Positions 1 to 7,196 of a stretch of DNA of 64,000 bases are shown here, in pieces. The translations under genes and the position numbers were made by a program. This DNA comes from Desulfuromonadaceae bacterium (GTDB taxonomy: Bacteria > Desulfobacterota > Desulfuromonadia > Geobacterales > Pseudopelobacteraceae): contig JAQTZV010000001.1 of the NCBI GenBank assembly GCA_028687585.1, forward strand, positions 186,001-250,000, given 5' to 3'. Positions within the stretch are counted from its first letter, which is position 1, and each line of letters opens with the position of its first letter. Below the pieces are notes generated by a model, which did not search any database, was not told the DNA's origin, and was given only the letters and a program-made list of their open reading frames with translations.

Positions 1-888
1 ATATGCCGCCATTCGTTTATTATCGCTATCGGCGGAGGCGCTGTGCTGGATGCTGCCGGTTATGCCGCCGCCACGTCACACCGTGGGGTGCGCTTGATCC
101 GCCTCCCTACCACGGTCCTCTCCCAGAATGATGCCGGTGTCGGGGTAAAAAACGGGGTAAACGCTTTTGGTCGAAAGAATTTTCTCGGCACTTTTGCTCC
201 GCCGTTTGCGGTTATAAATGACAGTGCCTTTCTGGCCACCTTGACGGAACGTGACCTGCGTGCCGGTATCGCAGAAGCGATCAAAGTAGCACTGATAAGG
301 GATCGGCATTTCTTTGACTCTATGTACGCAGCTCGAGCAGAGTTGGCCCGTTTTGCACCGAGGGTTATGGAATCGATGATCTTTCGCTGTGCGGAGATGC
401 ATCTTGAACATATCGCCACCGGCGGTGATCCATTCGAGTGTGGTTCTTCGCGGCCGCTTGATTTTGGCCACTGGTCCGCTCATAAACTGGAAGAATTGTC
501 GGCTGGTGAACTCAAGCATGGCGAGGCCGTTGCTATCGGTATCGCCCTTGATTCGATGTATTCCTACCAGACTGGGCTGCTGGGTGATCTGGACCTGCGC
601 CGCATCCTCACGCTGCTTGACGATGTTGGTTTCACCCTGTATCATCCCGCTCTTTCCTGGCTTGATGTGACCAGAGCGCTGGCTGATTTTCAGGAGCATC
701 TGGGTGGTGAACTTTCTATTCCCCTGCTGACGGCAATCGGCATGAAAACTGAGGCTCACGTAATTGATGTTGCGCTGATGCAGCGTTGCGTTTCCAAACT
801 GTCGGAGAGGGAAGAGCGAAAAAAAACGATGAACGGTATGAACACGGTTACTGTCGGTACTTGTGAACGTAAGCAAAATATGCCATGA
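1..888 (+). CDS. eboD: EboD-like sugar phosphate cyclase (3-dehydroquinate synthase family), 5' end outside window
   Basis: The reading frame is open from base 1, so the gene starts upstream; 295 residues are visible and the GTG at 43 is internal. The glycine-rich NAD-binding stretch IAIGGGAVLDAAGYAAA lies at the left edge, as in dehydroquinate synthases. Zinc-ligand motifs are kept: AGIAEAIK near base 274, FGHWSAHKLE near 469 and LKHGEAVAIG near 517. The FGHWSAHK variant differs from the FGHTFGH of housekeeping AroB, and the neighbours are eboB, eboE, eboF and eboC, so I call it EboD rather than AroB. The substrate of EboD is not established; a cyclitol product is an inference from family. 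Its stop overlaps the next start (ATGA). Confidence 0.85.
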   Translation: MCRHSFIIAIGGGAVLDAAGYAAATSHRGVRLIRLPTTVLSQNDAGVGVKNGVNAFGRKNFLGTFAPPFAVINDSAFLATLTERDLRAGIAEAIKVALIRDRHFFDSMYAARAELARFAPRVMESMIFRCAEMHLEHIATGGDPFECGSSRPLDFGHWSAHKLEELSAGELKHGEAVAIGIALDSMYSYQTGLLGDLDLRRILTLLDDVGFTLYHPALSWLDVTRALADFQEHLGGELSIPLLTAIGMKTEAHVIDVALMQRCVSKLSEREERKKTMNGMNTVTVGTCERKQNMP

Positions 889-1160
889 AAACAGGTACAG
901 TGTTGTTGGCATTGTTGCTATGTGCGGTGACTGTCTGCGCCTCTGACATCGTAAGATTTGAGAGCGGCATGATGTTTGATCACCAGGAGCACAAGCGTGA
1001 AGTGGGGATGTGTTCGTATTGTCACGAAAGCACTCCCGGAAAAATTTCCGGTTTTGGCAAAGAGTGGGCGCACAAAACCTGCATCGGCTGCCATAAAGAT
1101 TTCAGGGAAGGTCCTGTGATGTGCGCCGGTTGTCACAAACAGACAAACAGGAAAGACTGA
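885..1160 (+). CDS. Periplasmic triheme c7-type cytochrome inside the ebo operon
   Basis: This 91-residue protein starts with a signal peptide (charged Lys2, hydrophobic 5-17, likely cleavage after Ala19). It has three CxxCH heme sites at residues 43-47 (CSYCH), 66-70 (CIGCH) and 80-84 (CAGCH). His33, His36 and His63 supply exactly three further histidines, as expected for bis-histidine ligation in the cytochrome c7 family of periplasmic electron carriers (PpcA-like). Mature size, about 72 residues, also fits. The ATG overlaps the eboD stop by four bases, so it is translated with the cluster. A redox role for the ebo product, or simply a cytochrome swept into the operon, are both possible. 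Confidence 0.93.
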   Translation: MKTGTVLLALLLCAVTVCASDIVRFESGMMFDHQEHKREVGMCSYCHESTPGKISGFGKEWAHKTCIGCHKDFREGPVMCAGCHKQTNRKD

Positions 1161-1179
1161 TTCTCACAGGAGAACTGAC

Positions 1180-1482
1180 ATGTCACCACCATACCAAACC
1201 ATGGATGCCATGGAAATTCTGGAGCTGTACTTCGTTGAAAACCGCGCCCGGCTTCTTGATATCGCCTCGTTCCTCGACCGGATTGACCGCTATGAAGGGG
1301 CCGAAACCGCCCGCGCAGATTTCCGCTATACTGCGTTTCAGAACGCCGTCGATCTGCTCAAAAGCGGTGCGGCGGGCCGTACGGCGGCCATCCAGACCAT
1401 CTTCAGTGATCCGACGACAGAACCTCTGGAATCGGCAGTCGGGCTGAAGGCTTTCGGTGCCTGGAAAGGGGAAACGCGATGA
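1180..1482 (+). CDS. Unrecognised 100-residue protein of the ebo cluster
   Basis: The ATG at 1180 has a good ribosome binding site (AGGAG about 7 bases upstream) and the stop overlaps the eboB start (ATGA), so this is a real gene of the operon. The product is small, soluble and mostly helical-looking, with MEILELYFVENRARLLDIA near the N-terminus and a FSDPTTEPLES segment near residue 75-85. No signal peptide, metal motif or membrane segment is seen. I do not recognise the family. It is much shorter than EboA proteins, which run to about 200 residues or more, and I see no convincing EboA similarity; a divergent or shortened EboA remains possible. Confidence 0.8.
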   Translation: MSPPYQTMDAMEILELYFVENRARLLDIASFLDRIDRYEGAETARADFRYTAFQNAVDLLKSGAAGRTAAIQTIFSDPTTEPLESAVGLKAFGAWKGETR

Positions 1483-2282
1483 AGGCGATTGATCCCCACA
1501 TCCATATGGTGTCCCGTACGACTGATGATTATCTGCAGCTTGCCATCGCAGGTATTCACACCGTCGCTGAACCTGCCTTCTGGGCCGGCTTTGACCGCAC
1601 TTCTGCCGACAGTTTCCGTGATTATTTTCAAACTCTGACGGTAACTGAACCGGCTCGGGCCGCCAGATTCGGCATCAAACATTTCTGCTGGATCGGCATG
1701 AATGCCAAGGAAGCGGAAAATCTTGCCATGACCGAAGATGTGCTTGCGCTCATGCCCGAGTTTCTTGACGCACCGACTGCTCTTGGTATTGGCGAAATAG
1801 GGCTGAACAAGAACAGCCGCAACGAAATTAAAACATTGGAGCTGCAGTTGGATCTTGCCGTTCGTCGTAATGAAATGATCCTGATTCATACTCCGCACCT
1901 GGAGGACAAGCTGAAGGGGACACGCATCATCATGGAGATGATCCTCTCTGAACCTCGCATCGATCCTGCCCGGGTGCTGATCGACCACGCCGAGGAGCAT
2001 ACCATCAAGGAGATCAAGGACAACGGTTTCTGGTTTGGTCTGACCCTGTATCCGCACTCGAAAGGGAGCCCGGAGCGTGCCATAGATGTTGTTGAACTCT
2101 ACGGTACCGAGCGGCTGTGCATCAACTCCTCTGCCGATTGGAGCGTCAGTGATCCCTTGTCGATACTCAAGTGTGCCAATGAAATGAGGCGGCGGGGTCA
2201 TTCGGAAGCGGCTGTTGCCAAAGTATTTTACGACAATCCAAAGTCGTTTCTCAGCCAATGTCCAAAATTTCAGGCCGGATGA
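1479..2282 (+). CDS. eboB: TatD-family metal-dependent hydrolase EboB
   Basis: The 267-residue protein has the amidohydrolase-fold ligands in order: DPHIH at residues 5-9, GEIGLNK at 105-111 (Glu106), HTPH at 137-140, DHAEE at 169-173 and SSADW at 218-221 (Asp220). These match the TatD/EboB group. The reaction catalysed within ebo clusters is unknown; cytosolic location is expected as there is no signal peptide. The ATG overlaps the upstream stop and its own stop overlaps the eboE start, giving translational coupling along the operon. Length is normal for the family. Confidence 0.9.
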   Translation: MKAIDPHIHMVSRTTDDYLQLAIAGIHTVAEPAFWAGFDRTSADSFRDYFQTLTVTEPARAARFGIKHFCWIGMNAKEAENLAMTEDVLALMPEFLDAPTALGIGEIGLNKNSRNEIKTLELQLDLAVRRNEMILIHTPHLEDKLKGTRIIMEMILSEPRIDPARVLIDHAEEHTIKEIKDNGFWFGLTLYPHSKGSPERAIDVVELYGTERLCINSSADWSVSDPLSILKCANEMRRRGHSEAAVAKVFYDNPKSFLSQCPKFQAG

Positions 2283-3382
2283 TCACCTACTGCACCAATA
2301 TCCACCCTGGTGAGAGCTGGGGAGATACGTTCAAAAACCTGCAAACATACATTCCGCCCGTTGCTGCTGCGGTTTCCCCCGCAGCGCCGTTCCCCATCGG
2401 CCTGCGTCTTTCCGGCCGAGCGTCTCTGGAGATCGATGAAAGCGCGTCTGCCGAATTTTCAGAATGGCTTCAGCGTACCAACACCTTTGTACCGACACTT
2501 AATGGTTTCCCCCACGGTTCATTTCACCGGTCGGCAGTAAAAGAAAATGTCTATCTCCCTGACTGGCGTGACGGTGAGCGGGTTGCGTACACCGTGCGGC
2601 TGGCAAACTTGCTTGACTCTTGGCTTCCGGAGGGCGTTCACGGCTCTATTTCGACGGTGCCGGTCGGCATTAAACCCGGCTTCAGAGATGAGAGCGCTGC
2701 TGTTCGTACCAATCTGATGCTCGTGCTGGAACAGCTTGACCGGCTCCGCCAGAAAAGCGGAAAAACGATTCTGCTGGCCCTTGAGCCTGAGCCGGGATGC
2801 CTCCTGGAAACGACGTACGAGGTTGTGGAATTTTTTGACCGTATGTCTTTTCCTGATGAATTGCGCCGGGGAATCGGCATCTGTTTTGATTGCTGCCACC
2901 AGGCGGTCGAATTTGAGACGCCGTCCAATTCCCTGAGACTGTTGGCTGATGCGGAGATTGCCGTCGCCAAACTGCAGGTATCGTCGGCTCTTCGGGTCAA
3001 AAATCCTAATCGGGCGCTCATGGAAAAATTTTGTGAGCCCTGTTATCTGCATCAGGTTGTTATCCGCGATGCGGCGGGTGTGCTCAGTCGCTACAATGAT
3101 CTTCCCGACGCTCTGCGGGAACACCGTGCCGGAAACGGCGATGAATGGCGTATCCATTTCCATGTGCCGATCTTTATTGATCGTTTGGAGCCGTTCGAAT
3201 CAACCGGATATTTCATTAAAGAAACGCTGCCGCATATAGACGCGAATGTTCTTCTTGAAGTGGAGACCTATACCTGGGAAGTACTGCCGCCTGAACTCCG
3301 CATGGCAAGCGTGACGCAGTCGATAATCCGTGAAATTCAATGGCTGAAGGCGGAACGAAATGAAACGAACCGTTGTTCTTAA
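2279..3382 (+). CDS. eboE: EboE-like TIM-barrel protein (sugar phosphate isomerase/epimerase fold)
   Basis: I chose the ATG at 2279 because it makes the ATGA overlap with eboB seen elsewhere in this operon and the protein then begins MITYCTNIHPGESWG, the usual start of EboE; an ATG at 2258 would add seven residues. The 367-residue product carries the acidic strand-end motifs of xylose-isomerase-like barrels, ALEPEPG and GICFDCCHQAVEFE, that normally bind a metal ion. EboE is a component of ebo clusters of unknown reaction. It overlaps eboF by 23 bases. Confidence 0.85.
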   Translation: MITYCTNIHPGESWGDTFKNLQTYIPPVAAAVSPAAPFPIGLRLSGRASLEIDESASAEFSEWLQRTNTFVPTLNGFPHGSFHRSAVKENVYLPDWRDGERVAYTVRLANLLDSWLPEGVHGSISTVPVGIKPGFRDESAAVRTNLMLVLEQLDRLRQKSGKTILLALEPEPGCLLETTYEVVEFFDRMSFPDELRRGIGICFDCCHQAVEFETPSNSLRLLADAEIAVAKLQVSSALRVKNPNRALMEKFCEPCYLHQVVIRDAAGVLSRYNDLPDALREHRAGNGDEWRIHFHVPIFIDRLEPFESTGYFIKETLPHIDANVLLEVETYTWEVLPPELRMASVTQSIIREIQWLKAERNETNRCS

Positions 3383-4727
3383 CGTTGTCGGACTTACCCG
3401 CTCGCTGATCAGTGCCAGAACTCCGCATCTGCAGGCGCTCCTTGCCGGGAGTGCCGATATTGCGGCGCTCACACCGGCGGTTACCTGCTCCATGCAGAGC
3501 ACCTATCTGACCGGAAAACTCCCTGCAGAGCATGGCATCGTCGGCAATGGCTGGTATTCCCGGGATCTTGGTGAGGTGCTGTTCTGGCGGCAGTCCAACC
3601 AACTTGTGCAATCTGAAAAGATCTGGCAGGCAGCCAGGAGGCGCAATCCGGACTTCACGTGTGCCAACAGTTTCTGGTGGTTCAATATGAACACCGATGT
3701 TGATTGGGCGGTAACGCCACGTCCGCTCTACTGTGCCGACGGCAGAAAACTACCCGACTGCTACAGTATTCCGCCCCAGCTCAGGGATGACTTTAACCGT
3801 GAGTTCGGCCAGTTTCCGCTGTTTCAATTCTGGGGGCCCGCGACATCAATCGCTTCCAGTCAATGGATCGGTAAATCGGCAATGGCGCTGGAGGAACGCT
3901 ACCAGCCGACGCTGCAACTGGTTTATCTGCCGCACCTCGATTACATACTGCAGAAAGTCGGCCCGGATGGTGACATTGGCGCCGACCTCACCCAGATCGA
4001 CGATCTCTGCGGCACGCTGCTGGCGTACTTTCGTGAGCGGGGCTGCCGGGTTATCGTGCTCTCGGAATACGGTATAACCCCGGTAACAGAACCGCTTCAT
4101 CCGAACAGAATACTGCGCGATGCCGGCTATCTTTCCCTCAAAATCGATCTGGGGCGGGAGTATCTTGATCCGGGTGCGAGCCGCGCTTTTGCCGTGTCAG
4201 ACCACCAGATAGCCCATGTCTATGTACGGCAGCAGCGTGATCTTGCGGCTGTCGAAGCGCTTTTTGCCGCAGTTCCGGGTATTGAACAGGTGCTGGATGA
4301 CGAGGGAAAGCGGGCGTACGGACTCAATCATGAACGATCCGGAGATCTGGTGCTTGTAGCCGGAAAAGAGAGCTGGTTTACCTATTATTACTGGAATGAC
4401 GATCAGCGGGCGCCCGATTATGCCAGAACCGTAAACATCCATGCAAAGCCGGGCTACGACCCGTGTGAGCTCTTTCTTGACCCGCAGATCAGTTTACCAA
4501 AGGTGAAGATCGGCTGGACCCTGGCCAAAAAACTCCTCGGCTTCAGATATATGATGGATGTGATCCCGCTGGATGCCTCTCTGGTCAAGGGCTCACATGG
4601 CAGAATTACTGATGCTGCTGCATCCGGTCCGCTTTTTATGACGTCAGAACCAAAGCTTCTGCAAGGTAACGGCTTAGCGGCAGACCAGGTGTTTGACACA
4701 ATCCTCGCCCATGTTTTTTCCGACTGA
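3360..4727 (+). CDS. eboF: Alkaline phosphatase / nucleotide pyrophosphatase family protein EboF
   Basis: The 455-residue product starts MKRTVVLNVVGLT and has LTPAVTCSMQSTYLTG around residues 38-52, where Thr42 sits at the place of the metal-activated nucleophile, followed by HGIVGNGWYSR. Further family blocks are YLPHLDY near 190-195, VLSEYGI near 235, SDHQIAHVYV near 280 and SHGRI near the C-terminus. These fit the type I phosphodiesterase/nucleotide pyrophosphatase fold. No signal peptide is seen, so it is likely cytosolic. The start lies inside eboE (23-base overlap). Substrate is unknown. Confidence 0.85.
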   Translation: MKRTVVLNVVGLTRSLISARTPHLQALLAGSADIAALTPAVTCSMQSTYLTGKLPAEHGIVGNGWYSRDLGEVLFWRQSNQLVQSEKIWQAARRRNPDFTCANSFWWFNMNTDVDWAVTPRPLYCADGRKLPDCYSIPPQLRDDFNREFGQFPLFQFWGPATSIASSQWIGKSAMALEERYQPTLQLVYLPHLDYILQKVGPDGDIGADLTQIDDLCGTLLAYFRERGCRVIVLSEYGITPVTEPLHPNRILRDAGYLSLKIDLGREYLDPGASRAFAVSDHQIAHVYVRQQRDLAAVEALFAAVPGIEQVLDDEGKRAYGLNHERSGDLVLVAGKESWFTYYYWNDDQRAPDYARTVNIHAKPGYDPCELFLDPQISLPKVKIGWTLAKKLLGFRYMMDVIPLDASLVKGSHGRITDAAASGPLFMTSEPKLLQGNGLAADQVFDTILAHVFSD

Positions 4728-4736
4728 CGATCTCTC

Positions 4737-5444
4737 ATGACTACCCTGAAAACGTATATAGAACTCTGCAGAATCAGTAACCTGCCAACGGTCTGGAGCA
4801 ATGTCCTTGCCGCAGTCATCTTGTCCGGAGAACCGTTTTCGTGGGGAGCTTTTTCCACCCTGGCGCTCTCACTGTCACTGTTTTATTCTGCAGGGATGGC
4901 GCTTAACGATATCTTCGATGCCGCTATTGACCGGATACAGAGGCCTGGCCGACCCATCCCTTCCGGAAGGATTACTCCGCTTGCAGCATACCTGCTTACC
5001 GGTGGCCTGTTCGTCGCCGCGTTTGCTCTCCTTTTTGCGTTCTCCCATAGATCAGCTGTTTTTGCCGGGTTCGTTCTGCTTGTACTGATCATCCTCTATG
5101 ACCGGTATCACAAGGGTCATCCCTCCAGTGTGCTGTTGATGGCCGCTTGCAGAGCCATGGTCTATGTCGTATCCGGTTACGCCCTGGCCGGGAAGATCAG
5201 CGGAGCAGTGCTGACCGTCGCCTTGATCCAGTTTGGCTATATCGTCTGCATCAGTGTAACGGCACGGTACGAGAACCACCGCTCCACCCCATTCACCTTC
5301 CCGGTCATTCCGCTGATGCTGGCAGGCATCTGCCTTGTCGACGGCATCTTCCTGGCGGCGGTAACGTCCCCGTTCTGGCTTGCAGCCGGGGTATGCGGCA
5401 TGCTGCTTACTCTGATGGGACAGCGTTTTGTGCGCGGCGATTAA
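4737..5444 (+). CDS. eboC: UbiA-family prenyltransferase EboC
   Basis: This 235-residue integral membrane protein contains the first UbiA prenyl-diphosphate/Mg2+ motif, NDIFDAAIDRIQRPGRP at residues 57-73, and a second, shorter Asp motif, LYDRYHKGHP, near 120. About seven to eight hydrophobic segments follow. UbiA enzymes transfer an isoprenoid chain to an acceptor; in an ebo cluster the acceptor is presumably the EboD-derived molecule, an inference. It is the last gene of the operon, nine bases after eboF, and a palindromic repeat begins right at its stop codon. Slightly short for the family, but motifs are complete. Confidence 0.9.
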   Translation: MTTLKTYIELCRISNLPTVWSNVLAAVILSGEPFSWGAFSTLALSLSLFYSAGMALNDIFDAAIDRIQRPGRPIPSGRITPLAAYLLTGGLFVAAFALLFAFSHRSAVFAGFVLLVLIILYDRYHKGHPSSVLLMAACRAMVYVVSGYALAGKISGAVLTVALIQFGYIVCISVTARYENHRSTPFTFPVIPLMLAGICLVDGIFLAAVTSPFWLAAGVCGMLLTLMGQRFVRGD

Positions 5445-5569
5445 TACCAATTCCAGATCAAAGCCCCATCTTCGTTGGTTCGTCTTCGGCTTCTCAGCAT
5501 ACTGTTTGTATGCCTTCGTCGCCTCGATCCTCTCCGCCTTGATGGCATCTTTGATTTGAAATTGGAATA
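5445..5569. repeat. 125-bp palindromic element with terminal inverted repeats
   Basis: The left end TACCAATTCCAGATCAAAG (5445-5463) is matched in inverted form by 5549-5569, with few mismatches, and a further CCATC block extends the match inward. A perfect 6-bp hairpin, GCATAC (5497-5502) and GTATGC (5508-5513), sits at the centre. It begins directly after the eboC stop codon and ends 14 bases before the convergent DUF2132 stop. No coding potential is evident. It looks like a MITE- or REP-type element and may also stop transcription of both converging genes. Confidence 0.7.
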
Positions 5570-5583
5570 AGCCGGTTTTCCCG

Positions 5584-5802
5584 TTACATTTTCCAACGCA
5601 GATACATCTCCTCGACTTTATCCCTCGCCCATGGTGTGCGCCGGAGGAATTTCAGGCTGGACGAAATACTTGGTTCATGGGTGAAACAGCGAATATCAAT
5701 GGTTTTGGCCATCTCCTCCCAGCCAAATTGACTCACCAATTCGGATAGTATTGTTTTCAAGGTTATGCCGTGCAGTGGATCGCTGCTGTTTTGAACGGTC
5801 AT
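5584..5802 (-). CDS. VF530 / DUF2132 family small protein
   Basis: From the ATG at 5802, preceded by a clear GGAG site (CTGAAGGAG, about 9 bases away), the product is 72 residues: it carries DPLHGITLKTIL near the N-terminus, and RCFTHEPSISSSLKFLRRTP followed by WAR near the C-terminus. This pattern is the DUF2132 (VF530) family, small helical proteins whose fold suggests DNA binding; no function is established. An in-frame ATG at 5862 would add 20 poorly conserved residues. The gene stands alone between two repeats and converges on eboC. Confidence 0.88.
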   Translation of the reverse strand: MTVQNSSDPLHGITLKTILSELVSQFGWEEMAKTIDIRCFTHEPSISSSLKFLRRTPWARDKVEEMYLRWKM

Positions 5803-5859
5803 CAGTATCGCTCCTTCAGGTATGCTCATAACAATCAACCTAAACCGGAAGTTCAATAA

Positions 5860-5989
5860 CACGGAGACACGGAGAACACTGAGAAGTCAAAGGCATAAGA
5901 TCCAAAAAACACCTTTTGGGTGAGTCATTCCGCCTCATATATTAATCTGTTGCTCTTCAATTTTATCCGTGTTCTCTGTGTCTCCGTGG
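5860..5989. repeat. Inverted repeat of the CACGGAGACACGGAGAA type, copy 1
   Basis: Left arm 5860-5886 (CACGGAGACACGGAGAACAC and continuing) and right arm 5964-5989 (CCGTGTTCTCTGTGTCTCCG and flanks) are inverted near-copies about 25 bp long, around a 77-base AT-rich centre. The same sequence motif recurs at 26345-26476. It lies between the divergently placed start region of the DUF2132 gene and the end of the glycosyltransferase gene, and holds no ORF. Confidence 0.75.
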
Positions 5990-6026
5990 TTCAAATGCTA
6001 TTTATAGGATCAACCAATCAGCTATG

Positions 6027-7040
6027 CTACGTAGCCGTCAGCGACTGGTACAGGTGAAGGTGTTCAGCCACTTCAGCCTGCGGTGAAAATGACGTGCGAA
6101 TAAATTCTTCGGCGTGTCGGCCGAGATTTGCTCTGAGTTCAGTATTTTCGAACAGGCTGGCAACATTCTCTAAAAAAGATGTTTCATCGTTATACAGCAG
6201 ACCGGTTTCGCCATGGCGGATAAGCGCCCGGTTGCCCGGTATATCGCTCGCCAGTACCGGTCGCCCCAGAGCCATAGCCTCCAGCAGGGTGTTTGACATC
6301 GATTCGGAGTGGGAACAATTGAGCACGACATCAGCGCGGACGTAGAGGGCGCCCATCTGCTCGCGGGGGATCTCGCCGAGCCACACAGCGTTTGGTGTGT
6401 CACTGAGCAGGATGCGAATAGTGGCGGCATAATCCTGATCAATGATACCACCTGCAATTACTAATGTAAGGGCAGGCAGTTGGCTGGCCAGAGGCTTCAG
6501 CGTCATCAGGGGGAATTCAATCTGCTTGACCGGCCTGAATGCGGCAGGCAGCAGCAGAACAAAGGAACCTTCTGCAATGCCGAAGTTTTCTGCTGCAGCA
6601 ACAGTAAGTTTTTCAACGCTTTGGGCGATTACGGTGATTTTTTTTGCCGTCTGCGGAAAGCTGCGGACTAATTCTGCAGCCTCGCTATTATGGAAACAGA
6701 TAACAGCCCCGGCGTCTCCAAGGGCCCGAACCGTATCCGGATGGTCGCGCAATTGCGCATTATGCACGTCGCTGCCGGTGATTGTCAGTACAAAAGGTAT
6801 GGAAAAACGTTCTGCCAGGCGTCTGGTGAGTCCGCCGCAGTAGTGGGCATGGAAGCCGTGGATCAACTGGGGGGCGAAGGGGATAAGCTGCCGCTCCATT
6901 TCTGTCGCGGAAAAAACATCCGCCGGGAGAACGAGCACCTCTGCTCCGGCTTGGTGAAGCAGGTAACTGATGCGGGAAACGGTGGTAATGTTGCCCCGCC
7001 GTGGACCGATGGAATACGGAGAAATTAAGGCGATACGCAT
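6027..7040 (-). CDS. Glycosyltransferase family 4 (GT-B fold)
   Basis: Starting at the ATG at 7040 the product is 337 residues beginning MRIALISPYSIGPRRGN, the usual N-terminal Rossmann strand with glycine-rich loop of GT4 enzymes. Further blocks are LTITGSDVHN near 90 and the C-terminal E-x7-E type nucleotide-sugar motif HSESMSNTLLEAMALGRPVL near 260-280, followed by DIPGNR. It would transfer a sugar from a nucleotide or polyprenyl donor to an envelope or small-molecule acceptor. Neither 7040 nor the alternative ATG at 7076 has a strong ribosome site, so the exact start is uncertain. It is divergent from glnD and has no operon partner. Confidence 0.88.
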   Translation of the reverse strand: MRIALISPYSIGPRRGNITTVSRISYLLHQAGAEVLVLPADVFSATEMERQLIPFAPQLIHGFHAHYCGGLTRRLAERFSIPFVLTITGSDVHNAQLRDHPDTVRALGDAGAVICFHNSEAAELVRSFPQTAKKITVIAQSVEKLTVAAAENFGIAEGSFVLLLPAAFRPVKQIEFPLMTLKPLASQLPALTLVIAGGIIDQDYAATIRILLSDTPNAVWLGEIPREQMGALYVRADVVLNCSHSESMSNTLLEAMALGRPVLASDIPGNRALIRHGETGLLYNDETSFLENVASLFENTELRANLGRHAEEFIRTSFSPQAEVAEHLHLYQSLTAT

Positions 7041-7103
7041 GCTGCGCAGTATGAATGCATCAGGCATAAGAGGCAAGCAACTAAATTGATGGTGCTATTG
7101 TTT

Positions 7104-7132
7104 TTGACTCGCTCAGGTGTCTGACGTATAAT
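7104..7132 (+). promoter_or_regulatory. Sigma-70 promoter for glnD
   Basis: TTGACT at 7104-7109 and a perfect TATAAT at 7127-7132 are separated by 17 bases, 64 bases ahead of the glnD ATG. This is the best promoter match in the window. Confidence 0.85.
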
Positions 7133-7196
7133 CCGCACCCCGACCGGTTGCCACTGTCGTCTTCCGCTCACACTAATTGCTTTACAAGGATCATAG

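Noticed and set aside
885-1160. Lipoprotein signal in the triheme cytochrome
   Set aside because: Cys13 and Cys18 lie in the signal peptide, but neither has a lipobox (L-A/S-G/A-C); a normal signal peptidase I site after Ala19 fits better.
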